Of a DNA stretch of 34,775 nucleotides, positions 15,732 to 25,312 are shown one piece after another. The stretch is from Janthinobacterium sp. (GTDB taxonomy: Bacteria > Pseudomonadota > Gammaproteobacteria > Burkholderiales > Burkholderiaceae_D), in assembly GCA_003482555.1 (NCBI GenBank), contig DMYQ01000260.1:12621-47395 (forward strand), written 5' to 3'. Both the position numbers and the translations under genes were made by a program. The stretch's first letter is position 1. The number at the start of each line of letters is the position of its first letter. The notes beneath the pieces are model-generated. The model did not search any database, was not told the origin of the DNA, and saw only the letters and a program-made list of their open reading frames with translations.

Positions 15732-18173
15732 TTAAGTTGGCGCGACTTTGCTGATGATGTAACGAAATTTTCCGGACGCTTCGGGCGCGATCTCGGCCAC
15801 TTCCTCGATGACGATGACGACCTCGGCCCCCAACCATCCCTTGAAACGCCTTTCGATCATCTGGCGGGTGGCTTGATCGAGCTCCGGCACGGCCACCAGC
15901 AGCACCCGCGTCAGGGTCAAGCTTTCCTGGAATATTTTGAATTCCCGGATTTGCGGCAATTCGCGCAAGACGTACACCAGCGCCGCGCCGTGAATGACGG
16001 CCTGGTCTTGCGTGACGACAAAATCGGTGCTGCGGCCGTGGATGTATTTGAGCAAGGGCAAGCCGCGCCCGCAGGGGCAAGCTTCGCTGGCCAGCGCGCC
16101 CACGTCGCCGGTGGCGTAACGGATGAAGGGGAAGTCGCGCGTGGCCAGGTTGGTGATGTGGATGGCGCCGCTCTCGCCGCGCGCCACCGGGCGGCCGTGG
16201 GCGTCGAGGATTTCGACGATGATATCCTCGGCCGTGATGTGCATGCCGCCCTCGGGACATTCGTGGGCGATGAAGCCGGCGTCGCGCCCGCCGTAGCCAT
16301 TGGCGACGCGGCAAGCAAAGACGGCTTCGACGAGGGCGCGCTGGTCGTCGTACAGGCGCTCCGAAGTGAGGAAGACCACCCGCACCCCAAGCCCGTCGAG
16401 CGCCTGCTGCTGGGCGCGGGCGTGGCGGGCGATCAGGGTCAGTACCGAGGGATAGCCGAACAGCATCTTTGGCTTGACTTGCCGGATGCGCCGGATCAGG
16501 CCGTCAAGCTTGGCCGGCGCCAGGTCGAAGGCTGGCAGCAGGGTGCTGCGCAGCAGGCGGTCGCGCAGCGCGCGCACCCGGTCCTGCACTTTCAGTTCGA
16601 TGGGCGAGCCCCAGATCACCACTTCGCGGTCGCCGATGTCGACGCCCCACCAGCGCGTGGCGCGCCACTTGGCGGCGACGTCGTGGCTGACTCTTTCCTT
16701 GCCGATGAAGAAGGACAGCGGCACCCCGCTGGAACCGCCCGTGTTGAAAGGCGCCAGGTGGCGCGCCAGCGCCGACTTGAAGGCGGCGGGGCGGGCGCTG
16801 ATGTCGGCCTTGAGCAGGGTCGGCAGCCCTTGCAGGTCGGCCAGGCTGTCGACCCGGGCGGCGTCGAAGCCGATGGCCGCGAAACGTTCGCGGTAGTAAG
16901 GCACATGGGCCTGGGCGTGGGTCAGCAAGGCGCGCAGGCGCGTCAGTTGCAATTGCTCGAGGCGGGCCGCGCTCCACCATTGCGAGCCTTCCATCCGGGC
17001 CAGCAGGGCCGCGCTGTCGTGGCGTTTGAGTTTTTCATGCAGAGGAAACAGAAGCGACGAGACCAGAGTCGTGTAGAGGCCGGGTCGGCTTGCCCCCAGC
17101 GCGCGGCGGTACTGGGCCAGCAGGCGCGGCGCCACCCGCGGCCAGCTAAATTGCGCCACATGTTCCAGGCCGGCGGCGGCGAGGCGCGCCGCCCTGTGCG
17201 GCTCGCCTATCAGGGCCAGCAGCGCGCGCGCCATGCCGTCGACGTCGCCCGGCTCCACCAGCAGTGCCGTCGCGTCGTGGCGCAGCAGGGCCGGCACGCC
17301 GCCCACATTGGTGCTCACCACGGGCACGCCGCAAGCCAGGGCTTCCAGCACCGAGATCGGCATATTGTCGGCCAGGCTGGGGTTGAGGACGATGTCGCTG
17401 GCATGGTAGAGGGCGGCCATGTCGGCGTTCTCGATACGGCCGGCGAAGCGGACAAAGCCAGCCAGCCCCAGTTCGCGCGCCAGTTCTTGCAGCGCGCCCA
17501 ATTCGGCGCCGTCGCCGGCCAGCACCAGGCTGGCGTCCGGGCAAGACTGGCGCACGATGGCGAAGGCGCGCAGCGCGCTGGTATTGTCGTAAATCGCTTC
17601 CAGATTGCGCGCCACCAGCAAGCGCGGGCCGCCACTGCGCGCCGGCCCGGGCGGACGGGGAGCGAAGCGGCTCAAGTCGATGATATTGGGCACGACCTGG
17701 GCCGGGAAGCCGTATTTTTCAAATACGCCCGCCAGATACGCCGACGGCACCAGGACGGCGTCGGCCCGGCGCAGGCTGAAGCCGACCAGGCCGGCCCGCC
17801 GCGCGAAAAAGGCGTCGGCGCCGCCGCCGCGGTAATTGACGACCAGCGCCTTGCCCTTCATGCGGGCGATCCAGATCGCCGGCGCCGCGTACAGATGCCA
17901 GGACCAGCCGGAGTTGGCCATCACGTGAAAGAGGTCGACCGTGTTGGAGACTCGCCACAGGCGCCACACATACAGCGTCAACCGGGCCGCCGCGCGCAAG
18001 CCCTTGACGCGCGCCAGCCAGGCTGGCCGCAGGGGCGCGTTCAGTTGCAGCAGGTGCACGGTGGCGCCATCGGCGCGCAGCAGGTCGGCCAGTTGGCGGG
18101 TCTGGTTCGCCATCCCGCCCGACGGCGGCGGCAGGGGGCCGAGCAGGGCGAGGCGCAAGCCGGACAGGCTCAT
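15732..18173 (-). CDS. Fused GT4 glycosyltransferase and CapK/PaaK-like adenylate-forming enzyme
   Basis: 813 residues in one open frame. Residues 1 to about 363 form a GT4 (GT-B) glycosyltransferase: LALLGPLPPPSGGMANQTRQ at the start, VLVPSAYL and VPNIID in the middle, and the donor site PSLADNMPISVLEALACG, with E277 as the conserved acid and D269 where many relatives have Glu. Residues from about 364 (GLYTTLVSSLLFPLHEKL) to 813 form a phenylacetate-CoA ligase/CapK-like enzyme with NTGGSSGVPL at 477-486 and the hinge TNLATRDFPFIRYATGDVG. Relatives I know of have these as two genes, the second starting near GLYT. No ATG, GTG or TTG suits a separate start at the junction. The start at 18173 overlaps the upstream stop in ATGA. 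The second half probably activates an acyl group for EPS modification. Confidence 0.85.
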   Translation of the reverse strand: MSLSGLRLALLGPLPPPSGGMANQTRQLADLLRADGATVHLLQLNAPLRPAWLARVKGLRAAARLTLYVWRLWRVSNTVDLFHVMANSGWSWHLYAAPAIWIARMKGKALVVNYRGGGADAFFARRAGLVGFSLRRADAVLVPSAYLAGVFEKYGFPAQVVPNIIDLSRFAPRPPGPARSGGPRLLVARNLEAIYDNTSALRAFAIVRQSCPDASLVLAGDGAELGALQELARELGLAGFVRFAGRIENADMAALYHASDIVLNPSLADNMPISVLEALACGVPVVSTNVGGVPALLRHDATALLVEPGDVDGMARALLALIGEPHRAARLAAAGLEHVAQFSWPRVAPRLLAQYRRALGASRPGLYTTLVSSLLFPLHEKLKRHDSAALLARMEGSQWWSAARLEQLQLTRLRALLTHAQAHVPYYRERFAAIGFDAARVDSLADLQGLPTLLKADISARPAAFKSALARHLAPFNTGGSSGVPLSFFIGKERVSHDVAAKWRATRWWGVDIGDREVVIWGSPIELKVQDRVRALRDRLLRSTLLPAFDLAPAKLDGLIRRIRQVKPKMLFGYPSVLTLIARHARAQQQALDGLGVRVVFLTSERLYDDQRALVEAVFACRVANGYGGRDAGFIAHECPEGGMHITAEDIIVEILDAHGRPVARGESGAIHITNLATRDFPFIRYATGDVGALASEACPCGRGLPLLKYIHGRSTDFVVTQDQAVIHGAALVYVLRELPQIREFKIFQESLTLTRVLLVAVPELDQATRQMIERRFKGWLGAEVVIVIEEVAEIAPEASGKFRYIISKVAPT

Positions 18174-19387
18174 GAACCCTCCCTTGTGTCCAGCAGGGAA
18201 CGGTAGACGGCGGCGTAACGGCTGACGCTGACGCTCCAGTTGCGCTCGCTCTCCACGTAGTGCCGCCCCGCCAGACGCAAGGCCGGCCAGGTATCGGGCT
18301 TGTGGATCAGGCCCAGCACGGCACCGGCCAGGGCCTCGGCGCTGCCAGCCCGGAACAGGATGCCGGTGTGGCCATCGACGATCAGTTCGCGGTGGCCGCC
18401 CACGTCGGAGGCCACCACCAGGCAACCCTGGGCCATCGCTTCCAGCGGTTTCAGCGGGGTCACCAGGTCGGTCAGGCGCATTGGCAGGCGCGGATATACC
18501 AGCACGTCCATCAAGCGGTAGTAGGCGCCGATCTCCGCGTGCGGCACGCGTCCGGCGAACAATACCTTGACGGCCACCCCCAGGCCGGCCGCCAGCTCCT
18601 TCAATTGCGCTTCCTGGGGACCGCCGCCGACCAGCAGCAAGTGCAGGTTCGGGCAGCGTTCCAGCATGCGCGGCAGGGCGCGCAGCAACAGGGCCAGACC
18701 TTCATAGGCGTAAAAGGAGCCGATGAAGCCCAGCACGATACTGTCGTCCAGGCCAAGTTTACGTCGCAGTCCGGGGTCGGCGCCGGTGCCGGGATCGAAG
18801 GCGTCGATGTCGACCGCATTCGGGATCACGGTGATTTTTTGCGCCGGGATGCCGCGCCCGCGCAAGTCGTCGCGCAAGCCTTCGCATATCGTGGTGACGG
18901 CGTCGACACGGCGCAGGGCGTAACTTTCCAGCGCCCGCGTCATGCGGTAGCGCGGACCGCCGGCGCCGCTGGTGCCGTGGTCGACGGCCGCGTCTTCCCA
19001 AAAGGCGCGCACTTCATACAGCACCGGGATGCCCCGCGCACGCCCGACGCTGAGTGCGGCGAGCGCGTTCAGCGACGGCGAATGGGCGTGCAAGATATCC
19101 GGTTTCACCAGGGTGGCGACCTGGTGCAGGCGGCGCGTCAGGCCGAGGATCACGCTGTACTGGCGCAGCAGGGGCAGCCTGGCCCACCAACTGCTGTCGG
19201 GTTGGGTGCGGAAGAAGTGCCAACCGTCGACCTGATGCTCGGCCGCGTCCGGGCCGCCCTGCTTGGCGCTGGTCAGGTGGCTGGTGTTCCAGCCCAGCGC
19301 GCGCTGTTGTTTCAGGATCGACAGGGTGCGGAAAGTATAGCCGCTGTGCAGCGGCACCGAGTGATCGAGTATGTGCAGGATGCGCAT
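18170..19387 (-). CDS. Glycosyltransferase family 4, exosortase A-associated (TIGR04063 type)
   Basis: 405-residue GT-B glycosyltransferase. The N terminus MRILHILDHSVPLHSGYTFR is diagnostic of the PEP-CTERM/exosortase-A GT family known from Dechloromonas-type clusters. The C-terminal domain has VIPNAVDIDAF, GFIGSFYAYEGL and PLKPLEAMAQGCLVVASDVGG, the nucleotide-sugar site. AAGGA lies 5 bases before the ATG; the stop overlaps the fusion gene's start (ATGA). It would add one sugar to the lipid-linked repeat unit in the cytosol. Donor and linkage unknown. Confidence 0.87.
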   Translation of the reverse strand: MRILHILDHSVPLHSGYTFRTLSILKQQRALGWNTSHLTSAKQGGPDAAEHQVDGWHFFRTQPDSSWWARLPLLRQYSVILGLTRRLHQVATLVKPDILHAHSPSLNALAALSVGRARGIPVLYEVRAFWEDAAVDHGTSGAGGPRYRMTRALESYALRRVDAVTTICEGLRDDLRGRGIPAQKITVIPNAVDIDAFDPGTGADPGLRRKLGLDDSIVLGFIGSFYAYEGLALLLRALPRMLERCPNLHLLLVGGGPQEAQLKELAAGLGVAVKVLFAGRVPHAEIGAYYRLMDVLVYPRLPMRLTDLVTPLKPLEAMAQGCLVVASDVGGHRELIVDGHTGILFRAGSAEALAGAVLGLIHKPDTWPALRLAGRHYVESERNWSVSVSRYAAVYRSLLDTREGS

Positions 19388-19427
19388 GCGTGTCCTTGGC
19401 GAGTGATGAAGGAAAAAGGCGCGCTCC

Positions 19428-21356
19428 TCAGGCGGCGCGCCGCTGCCCGGCGTCCGGCAATGGCTGCGCCAGCACCTGGCGCAGGAACGCTTCGAACATG
19501 AGCAGCGACCACAGGGCGGCACTGTGGTCGCGCCGGCCACTCTGGTGCTGCTCGAGCAGCTCGCGCAGGAAGGCTTGATTGAACATGCCGGTCTCGGCCA
19601 GGGTCGGGCCGAGCAGACGCTGGCGCAGGCGTTCGCGCAGCGGGCCGCGAAACCACTGCGCCAAAGGCAGGGAAAACCCCATCTTGCCGCGGTACAGGAT
19701 TTCGTCGGGCAGGTAGGGCCGCAGCGCTTTCTTGAAGATGTATTTGCCGACGCCGCCGCGCAGCTTGAGTTCGGACGGCAGACCGGAAATCCATTCGACC
19801 AGGCGGTGGTCGAGCAGAGGCACCCGCACTTCCAGGCCGTGCGCCATGCTGGCGCGATCGACCTTGGTCAAAATGTCGCCCGGCAGATAAGTCTTCATAT
19901 CCAGGTACTGGATGCGCGAAAGCGCATCGGTGGCCGGGCTGGCCAGGGCGTGGCGGCGCAGCACTTCGACGGCCCGGTAGCCGTTCAGGCTGTGCGTCAG
20001 CGACGCGCTGAACAGGCGTGCCCGCTGCCCGTCCGACAGCAGGGAGACGCCGTGGAAGTAGGCCGCCACCGAGTCGCGCGCCAGGGCCTCGAAGGTGGTC
20101 TTGGCGCGCAGGAAGCGCGGCGCCCAGTCGGCTTTCGGGTAAGCCTGGCCCAGCAGGCCGAACAAGGGACGGCGCAGGCCCAGCGGCAGCATGGCGCGCA
20201 GGCGCTCTTCGTGCAGGTGCCAGCGGTAGCGCCGGTAGCCGGCCAGGTTTTCGTCGCCGCCGTCGCCGGACAGGGCCACCGTGACGCGCTGGCGCGCCAG
20301 TTGGCAGACGCGGTAGGTGGGCAGGGCGGAACTGTCGGCGAAGGGCTCGTCGTACAGGCCGGCGAGCTGGTCGATCAGTGCGAAGTCGTCCTGTTCCACC
20401 TGCAGCGCGTGGTGCCGGGTATGGTAGCGCGCCGCCACCATGTCGGCGTAGGCCGATTCGTTGAAGGCCGGGTCGCCGAAGGAAATCGAGCAGGTATTGA
20501 CGGGCTGGTCGAGCGCGCCCGCCATCAGGGCCACGACGGCGCTGGAATCGACGCCGCCGGACAGGAAGGCGCCCAGCGGCACCTCGGCCACCAGGCGGAT
20601 TTCGACGGCTTCGCGCAGGCGCGCGATCAGCTCGTCGGCTGCCGCCGCCTCGCTCATGGGGGCGTGGGGCGCGAAGGGAAGATCCCAGTATTGCTTGAGC
20701 ACGGGGCCGGCCGCGCCGGGGCGCACAGTCAGGCTGTGGCCGGGCGCCAGCTTGAGAGCGCCGCGGAAGATGGTGCGCGGTTCCGGCACGTAACCGTAGG
20801 CGAAATAGTCTTCCACGGCCAGGGGGTCGAGTTCGCGCGCCAGGCCGGGATGGGCCAGCAGGGATTTGAGCTCGGAGCCGAACAGCAGGTGGGCCTCGCC
20901 CGTGACGGCGTAATACAGGGGCTTGATGCCGAGCCGGTCGCGCGCCAGGAACAGGGTGCGCTGCTTGCGGTCCCACAGGCCGAAGGCGAACATGCCGCGG
21001 AAGCGCTCGACGCAGCGCTCGCCCCACTGTTCCCAAGCGTGGACGATGACCTCGGTGTCGCTGTGAGTGCGAAACTGATGGCCGAACAGGCTCAGTTCCC
21101 GCACCAGCTCCTGGAAATTGTAAATTTCGCCGTTGAATACCACCACCACGCTGCCGTCTTCATTGAACAGGGGTTGCTGGCCGCCGGCCAGGTCGATGAT
21201 GGAGAGGCGCCGGTGGCCCAGGCCGACGCCCGGTTCCAGGTGGACGCCGCCGGCGTCCGGGCCGCGGTGGCGCTGGCTGTCGTTCATGCGCCGCAATTGC
21301 GCGGCGTCGATCTCGCGCCCGCCCTGCATGTCGATGATGCCCACGATGCCGCACAT
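19428..21356 (-). CDS. Asparagine synthetase family amidotransferase, XrtA-associated (TIGR03108 type)
   Basis: 642 residues, full-length and with all expected motifs. The N-terminal nucleophile Cys2 is in MCGIVGIID; RGPDAG (31-36) and NGEIYN (75-80) form the glutamine site. SGGVDSS (266-271) is the ATP pyrophosphatase loop, and LSGDGGDENLAGYRRY follows. It would hydrolyse glutamine and pass ammonia to an adenylated carboxylate, perhaps amidating uronic acids of the EPS. The specific acceptor is inference. A strong AAGGAGA ribosome-binding site sits before the ATG. In contrast to the relative at 2573-4456, its glutaminase half is intact. Confidence 0.9.
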   Translation of the reverse strand: MCGIVGIIDMQGGREIDAAQLRRMNDSQRHRGPDAGGVHLEPGVGLGHRRLSIIDLAGGQQPLFNEDGSVVVVFNGEIYNFQELVRELSLFGHQFRTHSDTEVIVHAWEQWGERCVERFRGMFAFGLWDRKQRTLFLARDRLGIKPLYYAVTGEAHLLFGSELKSLLAHPGLARELDPLAVEDYFAYGYVPEPRTIFRGALKLAPGHSLTVRPGAAGPVLKQYWDLPFAPHAPMSEAAAADELIARLREAVEIRLVAEVPLGAFLSGGVDSSAVVALMAGALDQPVNTCSISFGDPAFNESAYADMVAARYHTRHHALQVEQDDFALIDQLAGLYDEPFADSSALPTYRVCQLARQRVTVALSGDGGDENLAGYRRYRWHLHEERLRAMLPLGLRRPLFGLLGQAYPKADWAPRFLRAKTTFEALARDSVAAYFHGVSLLSDGQRARLFSASLTHSLNGYRAVEVLRRHALASPATDALSRIQYLDMKTYLPGDILTKVDRASMAHGLEVRVPLLDHRLVEWISGLPSELKLRGGVGKYIFKKALRPYLPDEILYRGKMGFSLPLAQWFRGPLRERLRQRLLGPTLAETGMFNQAFLRELLEQHQSGRRDHSAALWSLLMFEAFLRQVLAQPLPDAGQRRAA

Positions 21357-21377
21357 AATCTCTCCTTTCCAGTGAAG

Positions 21378-22550
21378 TCAGTGGCGCGGCGCCGCCATGG
21401 CGTCGTACACCGCGAGGTAGGCGTCCGCCATCGCCAGCAGACTGTGCTCGGTCAGCACCTGGCGCCGGCCGCGCATGCCGTGCCGGGGGCCGAGCTCGGC
21501 GTTACGGTAATAGCCGGCGATGGCGTCGGCCAGCTGGCGCGGTGCCCGCGGCGCCACCAGGGTGCCCGTCCAGCCGGCTTGAACCAGATCGACATTGCCG
21601 CCCACGGCCGTTGCCACCACCGGCAAGCCGCTCGCCATCGCTTCCAGGATGGTGTTGGAACTGCCTTCGGCCAGGGAAGGCAGCACGAACAGATCCATGG
21701 CCCGCATCAGCTGGGCGACGTCGTCGCGGGCGCCGGGCAGCCAAGCCAGGTGGGCCAGGCCCGCTTGCTCCAGCATGGCCTGGCACTCTGCGCGGCAGGG
21801 GCCGTCGCCCACAATCAGCAGGCGCAGGCGCGGATGCGGCCCTTCATCGGCCTGCAAGAGCAGGAAAGCTTGCACCAGCGATTGAAAATCCTTGACCTCG
21901 ACCATGCGTCCGACGGCGCCGACGACGAAGGCCTGGTCGCACAGGAAGCCGGGGGGGCCGATGGCGGCCGCCGGACCCAGGCGCGGATGGAATTGCAGGC
22001 TGTCGACGCCGTTGTCGATGTGGGTGACGCGGCCCGGCTGGGCGCCGATGCGCTCGATCAGCCAGCGCTCCAGGTCGCCGCTCACGGCGATGAAGTGGCC
22101 GATCAGGGGCCGCAGCAACTGGCGCAGCAAATTGTATTTGCGGTTCTTGCCGTGCAAGTCCGCCATGTCGCGTCCGTGCTCGCCATGCACGCGCAACTTG
22201 ATGCCGGCCGCCGCCGCCAGCAACTGGCCCTCCATGCTACCCAGGTTGCGGGTATGGATCAGGGCCGGGCGCAGGCGCCTGAGGGTGCGGTACAGGCGCA
22301 GATAGTGGCCCCAATCCTTGCCCTCGCGCTTGTGCAGGCTGATGATTTCCACGCCCGGCGTCTTGATGCGCTGGTGAAAATGGGTGTAATCTTTCAGGCA
22401 AACGATGACGTGCCGGTAGCGCTCCGGCGGCATGTGGTTGATCAAATTGACCAAGCCATTTTCCAGGCCGCCCACGTCGAGCCTGTGGATCAGGTGGACG
22501 ATCAGCGGCGCGGCGGCGCCGTCGAGTATCAGATCAGTGTCTTCCAGCAT
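21378..22550 (-). CDS. Glycosyltransferase family 4, XrtA-associated (TIGR03088 type)
   Basis: 390-residue GT-B glycosyltransferase. HLIHRLDVGGLENGLVNLIN (19-38) is the diagnostic N-terminal block of the exosortase-A linked family. HGEHGRD, FVVGAVGRMVEVKDF and SLAEGSSNTILEAMASGLPV carry the acceptor and donor-site features. The ATG at 22550 lies inside the 3' end of the exosortase gene (17-base overlap), so translation is coupled to xrtA. It would act in the cytosol on the lipid-linked repeat unit; donor unknown. Confidence 0.9.
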   Translation of the reverse strand: MLEDTDLILDGAAAPLIVHLIHRLDVGGLENGLVNLINHMPPERYRHVIVCLKDYTHFHQRIKTPGVEIISLHKREGKDWGHYLRLYRTLRRLRPALIHTRNLGSMEGQLLAAAAGIKLRVHGEHGRDMADLHGKNRKYNLLRQLLRPLIGHFIAVSGDLERWLIERIGAQPGRVTHIDNGVDSLQFHPRLGPAAAIGPPGFLCDQAFVVGAVGRMVEVKDFQSLVQAFLLLQADEGPHPRLRLLIVGDGPCRAECQAMLEQAGLAHLAWLPGARDDVAQLMRAMDLFVLPSLAEGSSNTILEAMASGLPVVATAVGGNVDLVQAGWTGTLVAPRAPRQLADAIAGYYRNAELGPRHGMRGRRQVLTEHSLLAMADAYLAVYDAMAAPRH

Positions 22551-24075
22551 CGCGCAACCCCTTGTCGATGGCCGGCCACATCGCCGACAAAAAAGCCGCC
22601 AGAGTCGCCTCCGGCGGCGCCTCCCGATCGTCGTAAGGCGCGGCCAGGATGATGTCGGCGCCGCTGGCGTCACCGCCCAGCAGCTTGCCTTTCGCCAGCA
22701 GCAGCTTGACCGCGAAAGCGTTGCCGGTGTCGATGCCGCCCTGGCGGTACCAGCGCCACACCAGCACCCGTCCGCGCGTCGAGCGCAGCAGGGTTTGCCG
22801 CACCGTCAGCACCTTGGGGCCCGCCATGACGGTGCGCTCGGCAACGCCATCCAGGGCCCATTCATCCTCGTAGCCGGGCGGCGGCAGGGCCAGGGGGCCG
22901 CTGCCCTTGGCCTGGCTGGCGTACCAGGCCAGTTGCAAGCTGACCGTGGCGGCGCCGGCGCGTTGGTAGCTTTGCACGAACAGGCGCGGCGCGCCGGCGT
23001 GGGCCGGGCGCCAGGGCGGTGGCGTCGGCATCGCGCGCCAGCCAATCGGGGTCGCGATCGCCAGGGGCCACGCGGCGGCGGGTGTGGCGGGGGCCGCGAG
23101 CAAGGCGGCCGCCAGCAAGGGCCAGCAGACGGCGATGGCGACGCACGCGGCGGCGCCCATGGTGGCGCCCGGGCGCGGCGGGAAATACCCGGCCGCCCCT
23201 TTGGCCGCCGGCGCGCGCTCCTCGCGCCAGTGAGCGCCACCCCAGAACAGCAGCAGCGACACCAGGCCGAAGAAAAGCCAGCCGTAGACCAGATGGTCGA
23301 CGCCGACGGCCAGGCGCATGCCGCTCCAGTGTCCGATCATGACGATCAGGTAAGCGCGCACGCCATTGGCGAGTATCGGCAGTAACAGGGAGATACCGAT
23401 GAAGACGAGGCGGCGCGTCAGGCTGCGGTAGTTCAAATAGGCATACAGGCTGCCCAGGGCCAGCGAAGCGATCACGTAGCGCAGGCCGCTGCACGCTTCC
23501 ACCACCGACCAGTTGCCGCTGGGGATGCTGAAGTTATTATTTTCCCGGAACACCGGCACGCCCGTCAGTTGTAGGGCGGTAACGGTAAAACGGGCCGTGA
23601 AGTCGATCAGGGGCGGCAGGAAGACTTCGCCGAAAGGCACGGCCAGCATCAGGTAGGCGAGCGGGAAGGCGATGGCTCGCGCCAGGCGCCAGCCCAGAGT
23701 GGCGAGGAGGGCGGCCGGCAGCATCGCGGTGGCCGCGTACTGGCTCACCACGGGGACGTCGGCGACGGCGGCCAGGAGCCAGGCCAGGCCCAGCGCCAGC
23801 AGCAGGACCAAGCCGGCGCCGCAAGGGCGCAGCGGCACGGCCGCCAATTGCGCGCGCTGGCGCCAGACCAGCCAGGCGCTGAGCGGGACGATGACGTAGC
23901 CGTGCGCGAAAGTCTGGGAACGCGACCACAGCAAGATCATGGACCAGAAGGTGTCATGGTAGAGCGCGAGGATGGCGCCCAGGGCAAGCAGGGCGGGCAG
24001 GGCGGCCCGCCCGCGCGCCGGCCGGATCGGCGTGACCCTGGCCGTGGGCGTCGTGCTGGCGGGCGCGGTGTTCAT
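22534..24075 (-). CDS. xrtA: Exosortase A fused to EpsI domain
   Basis: 513-residue membrane protein. The exosortase half (1 to about 300) has about eight membrane helices and the catalytic set C195 in EACSGLRYV, R240 in NGVRAYLIV and H261 in GVDHLVYGW. This is a transpeptidase/protease thought to cut the PEP-CTERM sorting signal of exported proteins. The remainder, after another hydrophobic segment (about 310-335), is an EpsI-type periplasmic domain (YQRAGAATVSLQLAWYASQ, then VWRWYRQGGIDTGN), often fused or adjacent in EPS-linked exosortases. The start at 24075 overlaps the upstream GT stop in ATGA. No PEP-CTERM substrate is encoded in the window, so substrates must lie elsewhere. Confidence 0.93.
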   Translation of the reverse strand: MNTAPASTTPTARVTPIRPARGRAALPALLALGAILALYHDTFWSMILLWSRSQTFAHGYVIVPLSAWLVWRQRAQLAAVPLRPCGAGLVLLLALGLAWLLAAVADVPVVSQYAATAMLPAALLATLGWRLARAIAFPLAYLMLAVPFGEVFLPPLIDFTARFTVTALQLTGVPVFRENNNFSIPSGNWSVVEACSGLRYVIASLALGSLYAYLNYRSLTRRLVFIGISLLLPILANGVRAYLIVMIGHWSGMRLAVGVDHLVYGWLFFGLVSLLLFWGGAHWREERAPAAKGAAGYFPPRPGATMGAAACVAIAVCWPLLAAALLAAPATPAAAWPLAIATPIGWRAMPTPPPWRPAHAGAPRLFVQSYQRAGAATVSLQLAWYASQAKGSGPLALPPPGYEDEWALDGVAERTVMAGPKVLTVRQTLLRSTRGRVLVWRWYRQGGIDTGNAFAVKLLLAKGKLLGGDASGADIILAAPYDDREAPPEATLAAFLSAMWPAIDKGLRDAGRH

Positions 24076-25310
24076 GCGGCCGTCTCCCCCGGCGCGCGCA
24101 GCGCCCGGGCGTCCGGGGCCAGCATGGCGCCGAGGCGCTCCAGGTTGCGCTCCCAGCAATAGTCGAGCAGGATGCGGCGCCGCGCCGCCAAGCCCATGGC
24201 GGCATCGTCGGCCCCGTCCAGCAGGGCGGCGGCGGCGGCGATGAAGCCGGCCTCGTCGCCTGCCAGCGCCAGTTCCGCGCCGGGCAAGGCTGAGATGCCT
24301 TCCAGCGCCTGCGGCGACAGCAGCACGGTTTTTTGCATGGCCATCGCTTCCAGCACCTTGTTTTGCACCCCGCGCGCGGTGCGCAGCGGCGCCACGGCCA
24401 GGCGCGCGTGCGCCAGGTAGGGGCGCACATCGGGCACGACGCCGGTGACGCACACGCCCGGCGCGCGCGCCAGCGCCTTCACGGCCGGCGCCGGCCGCGC
24501 GCCGACTATATAAAAGCGCAGCGCCGGGTAGCGCCGCCGCAGCGCCGGCCAGACGCGCCAGACAAACCACTGGACCGCTTCCACGTTCGGCCAGTAATCC
24601 ATGGCGCCCGTAAACACCAGCACCGGGTCGGCGCCGGCATAAGGATTGGCATACTCGAGGTGGGGCGTGAAGTAATCGGCGTCGACGCCGTTGCTGAAGT
24701 AAGCGATGTGCTCGCGCGCTTGCGGCGCGCGCAAGCCGAACAGCTCGGCTTCCGCCCGCGACACGAAACTGGCGCCGTCGAATTCGCGGGCGACGGCGCT
24801 CTCGTAAGCGAGCAGGTGGCGCGCCTCGCGCCGGTACAGCAGCGACAGGGGCCAATCCTTGGCGGCGCCGTATTGCGCCCATTTATCCGAATCGACGTCG
24901 ACGAAATCGATGATGCGGCGCACGCCGCGGGCGGCCGGGCTTTGCAGGTATTGCGCCATCGGACCGGAAAAGGCCAGTGCGGCGGCCAGGGGTGCGCCGG
25001 CCAGCAGGCGTTCCACCCAGCGACTCAGTCCGGCGTCGCGATAGTAATGGACACTCAGCGCCTGGCCCGCCAGCAAGCCGCCCAGGCTGCGCAGGCGCGC
25101 CGCGAACGGGTGTTGCTCGACGAAGCAGGTGCTGGCGCACAATTGCTCCAGGTGGGGGAGGTGGGCGCGGTCGCGCGGATCGTCGATGAAGCAGCCCAAA
25201 TGCACCCGGTAGCGCGCGCTCAGGTATTTGAGCATATGGTAGGAACGTATCTTGTCGCCCTTGTTGGGCGGATACGGTATGCGGTGGACGAGGAAGATGA
25301 GATCGCGCAT
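24072..25310 (-). CDS. Glycosyltransferase, XrtA-associated (TIGR03087 type)
   Basis: 412-residue GT-B type enzyme. It opens DLIFLVHRIPYPPNKGDKIR, the recognised start of the PEP-CTERM/XrtA GT family TIGR03087. The C-terminal donor domain has VLVFTGAMDYWPNVEAVQWF and APLRTARGVQNKVLEAMAMQ. It starts 2 bases after the FemAB-like stop and overlaps the exosortase start, so it belongs to the core operon. Cytosolic sugar transfer to the repeat unit is inferred. Confidence 0.9.
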   Translation of the reverse strand: MRDLIFLVHRIPYPPNKGDKIRSYHMLKYLSARYRVHLGCFIDDPRDRAHLPHLEQLCASTCFVEQHPFAARLRSLGGLLAGQALSVHYYRDAGLSRWVERLLAGAPLAAALAFSGPMAQYLQSPAARGVRRIIDFVDVDSDKWAQYGAAKDWPLSLLYRREARHLLAYESAVAREFDGASFVSRAEAELFGLRAPQAREHIAYFSNGVDADYFTPHLEYANPYAGADPVLVFTGAMDYWPNVEAVQWFVWRVWPALRRRYPALRFYIVGARPAPAVKALARAPGVCVTGVVPDVRPYLAHARLAVAPLRTARGVQNKVLEAMAMQKTVLLSPQALEGISALPGAELALAGDEAGFIAAAAALLDGADDAAMGLAARRRILLDYCWERNLERLGAMLAPDARALRAPGETAA

Positions 25311-25312
25311 CG

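Noticed and set aside
15873..18206. 777-codon open frame on the plus strand
   Set aside because: Antisense to the GT4-CapK fusion, without recognisable domains; a high-GC shadow frame.
19524..22652. 1042-codon open frame on the plus strand
   Set aside because: It lies antisense to the amidotransferase and two XrtA genes that have clear motifs; its composition (Gln, Ala, Arg, His, Val, Gly rich, no motifs) is typical of the antisense frame in high-GC DNA.
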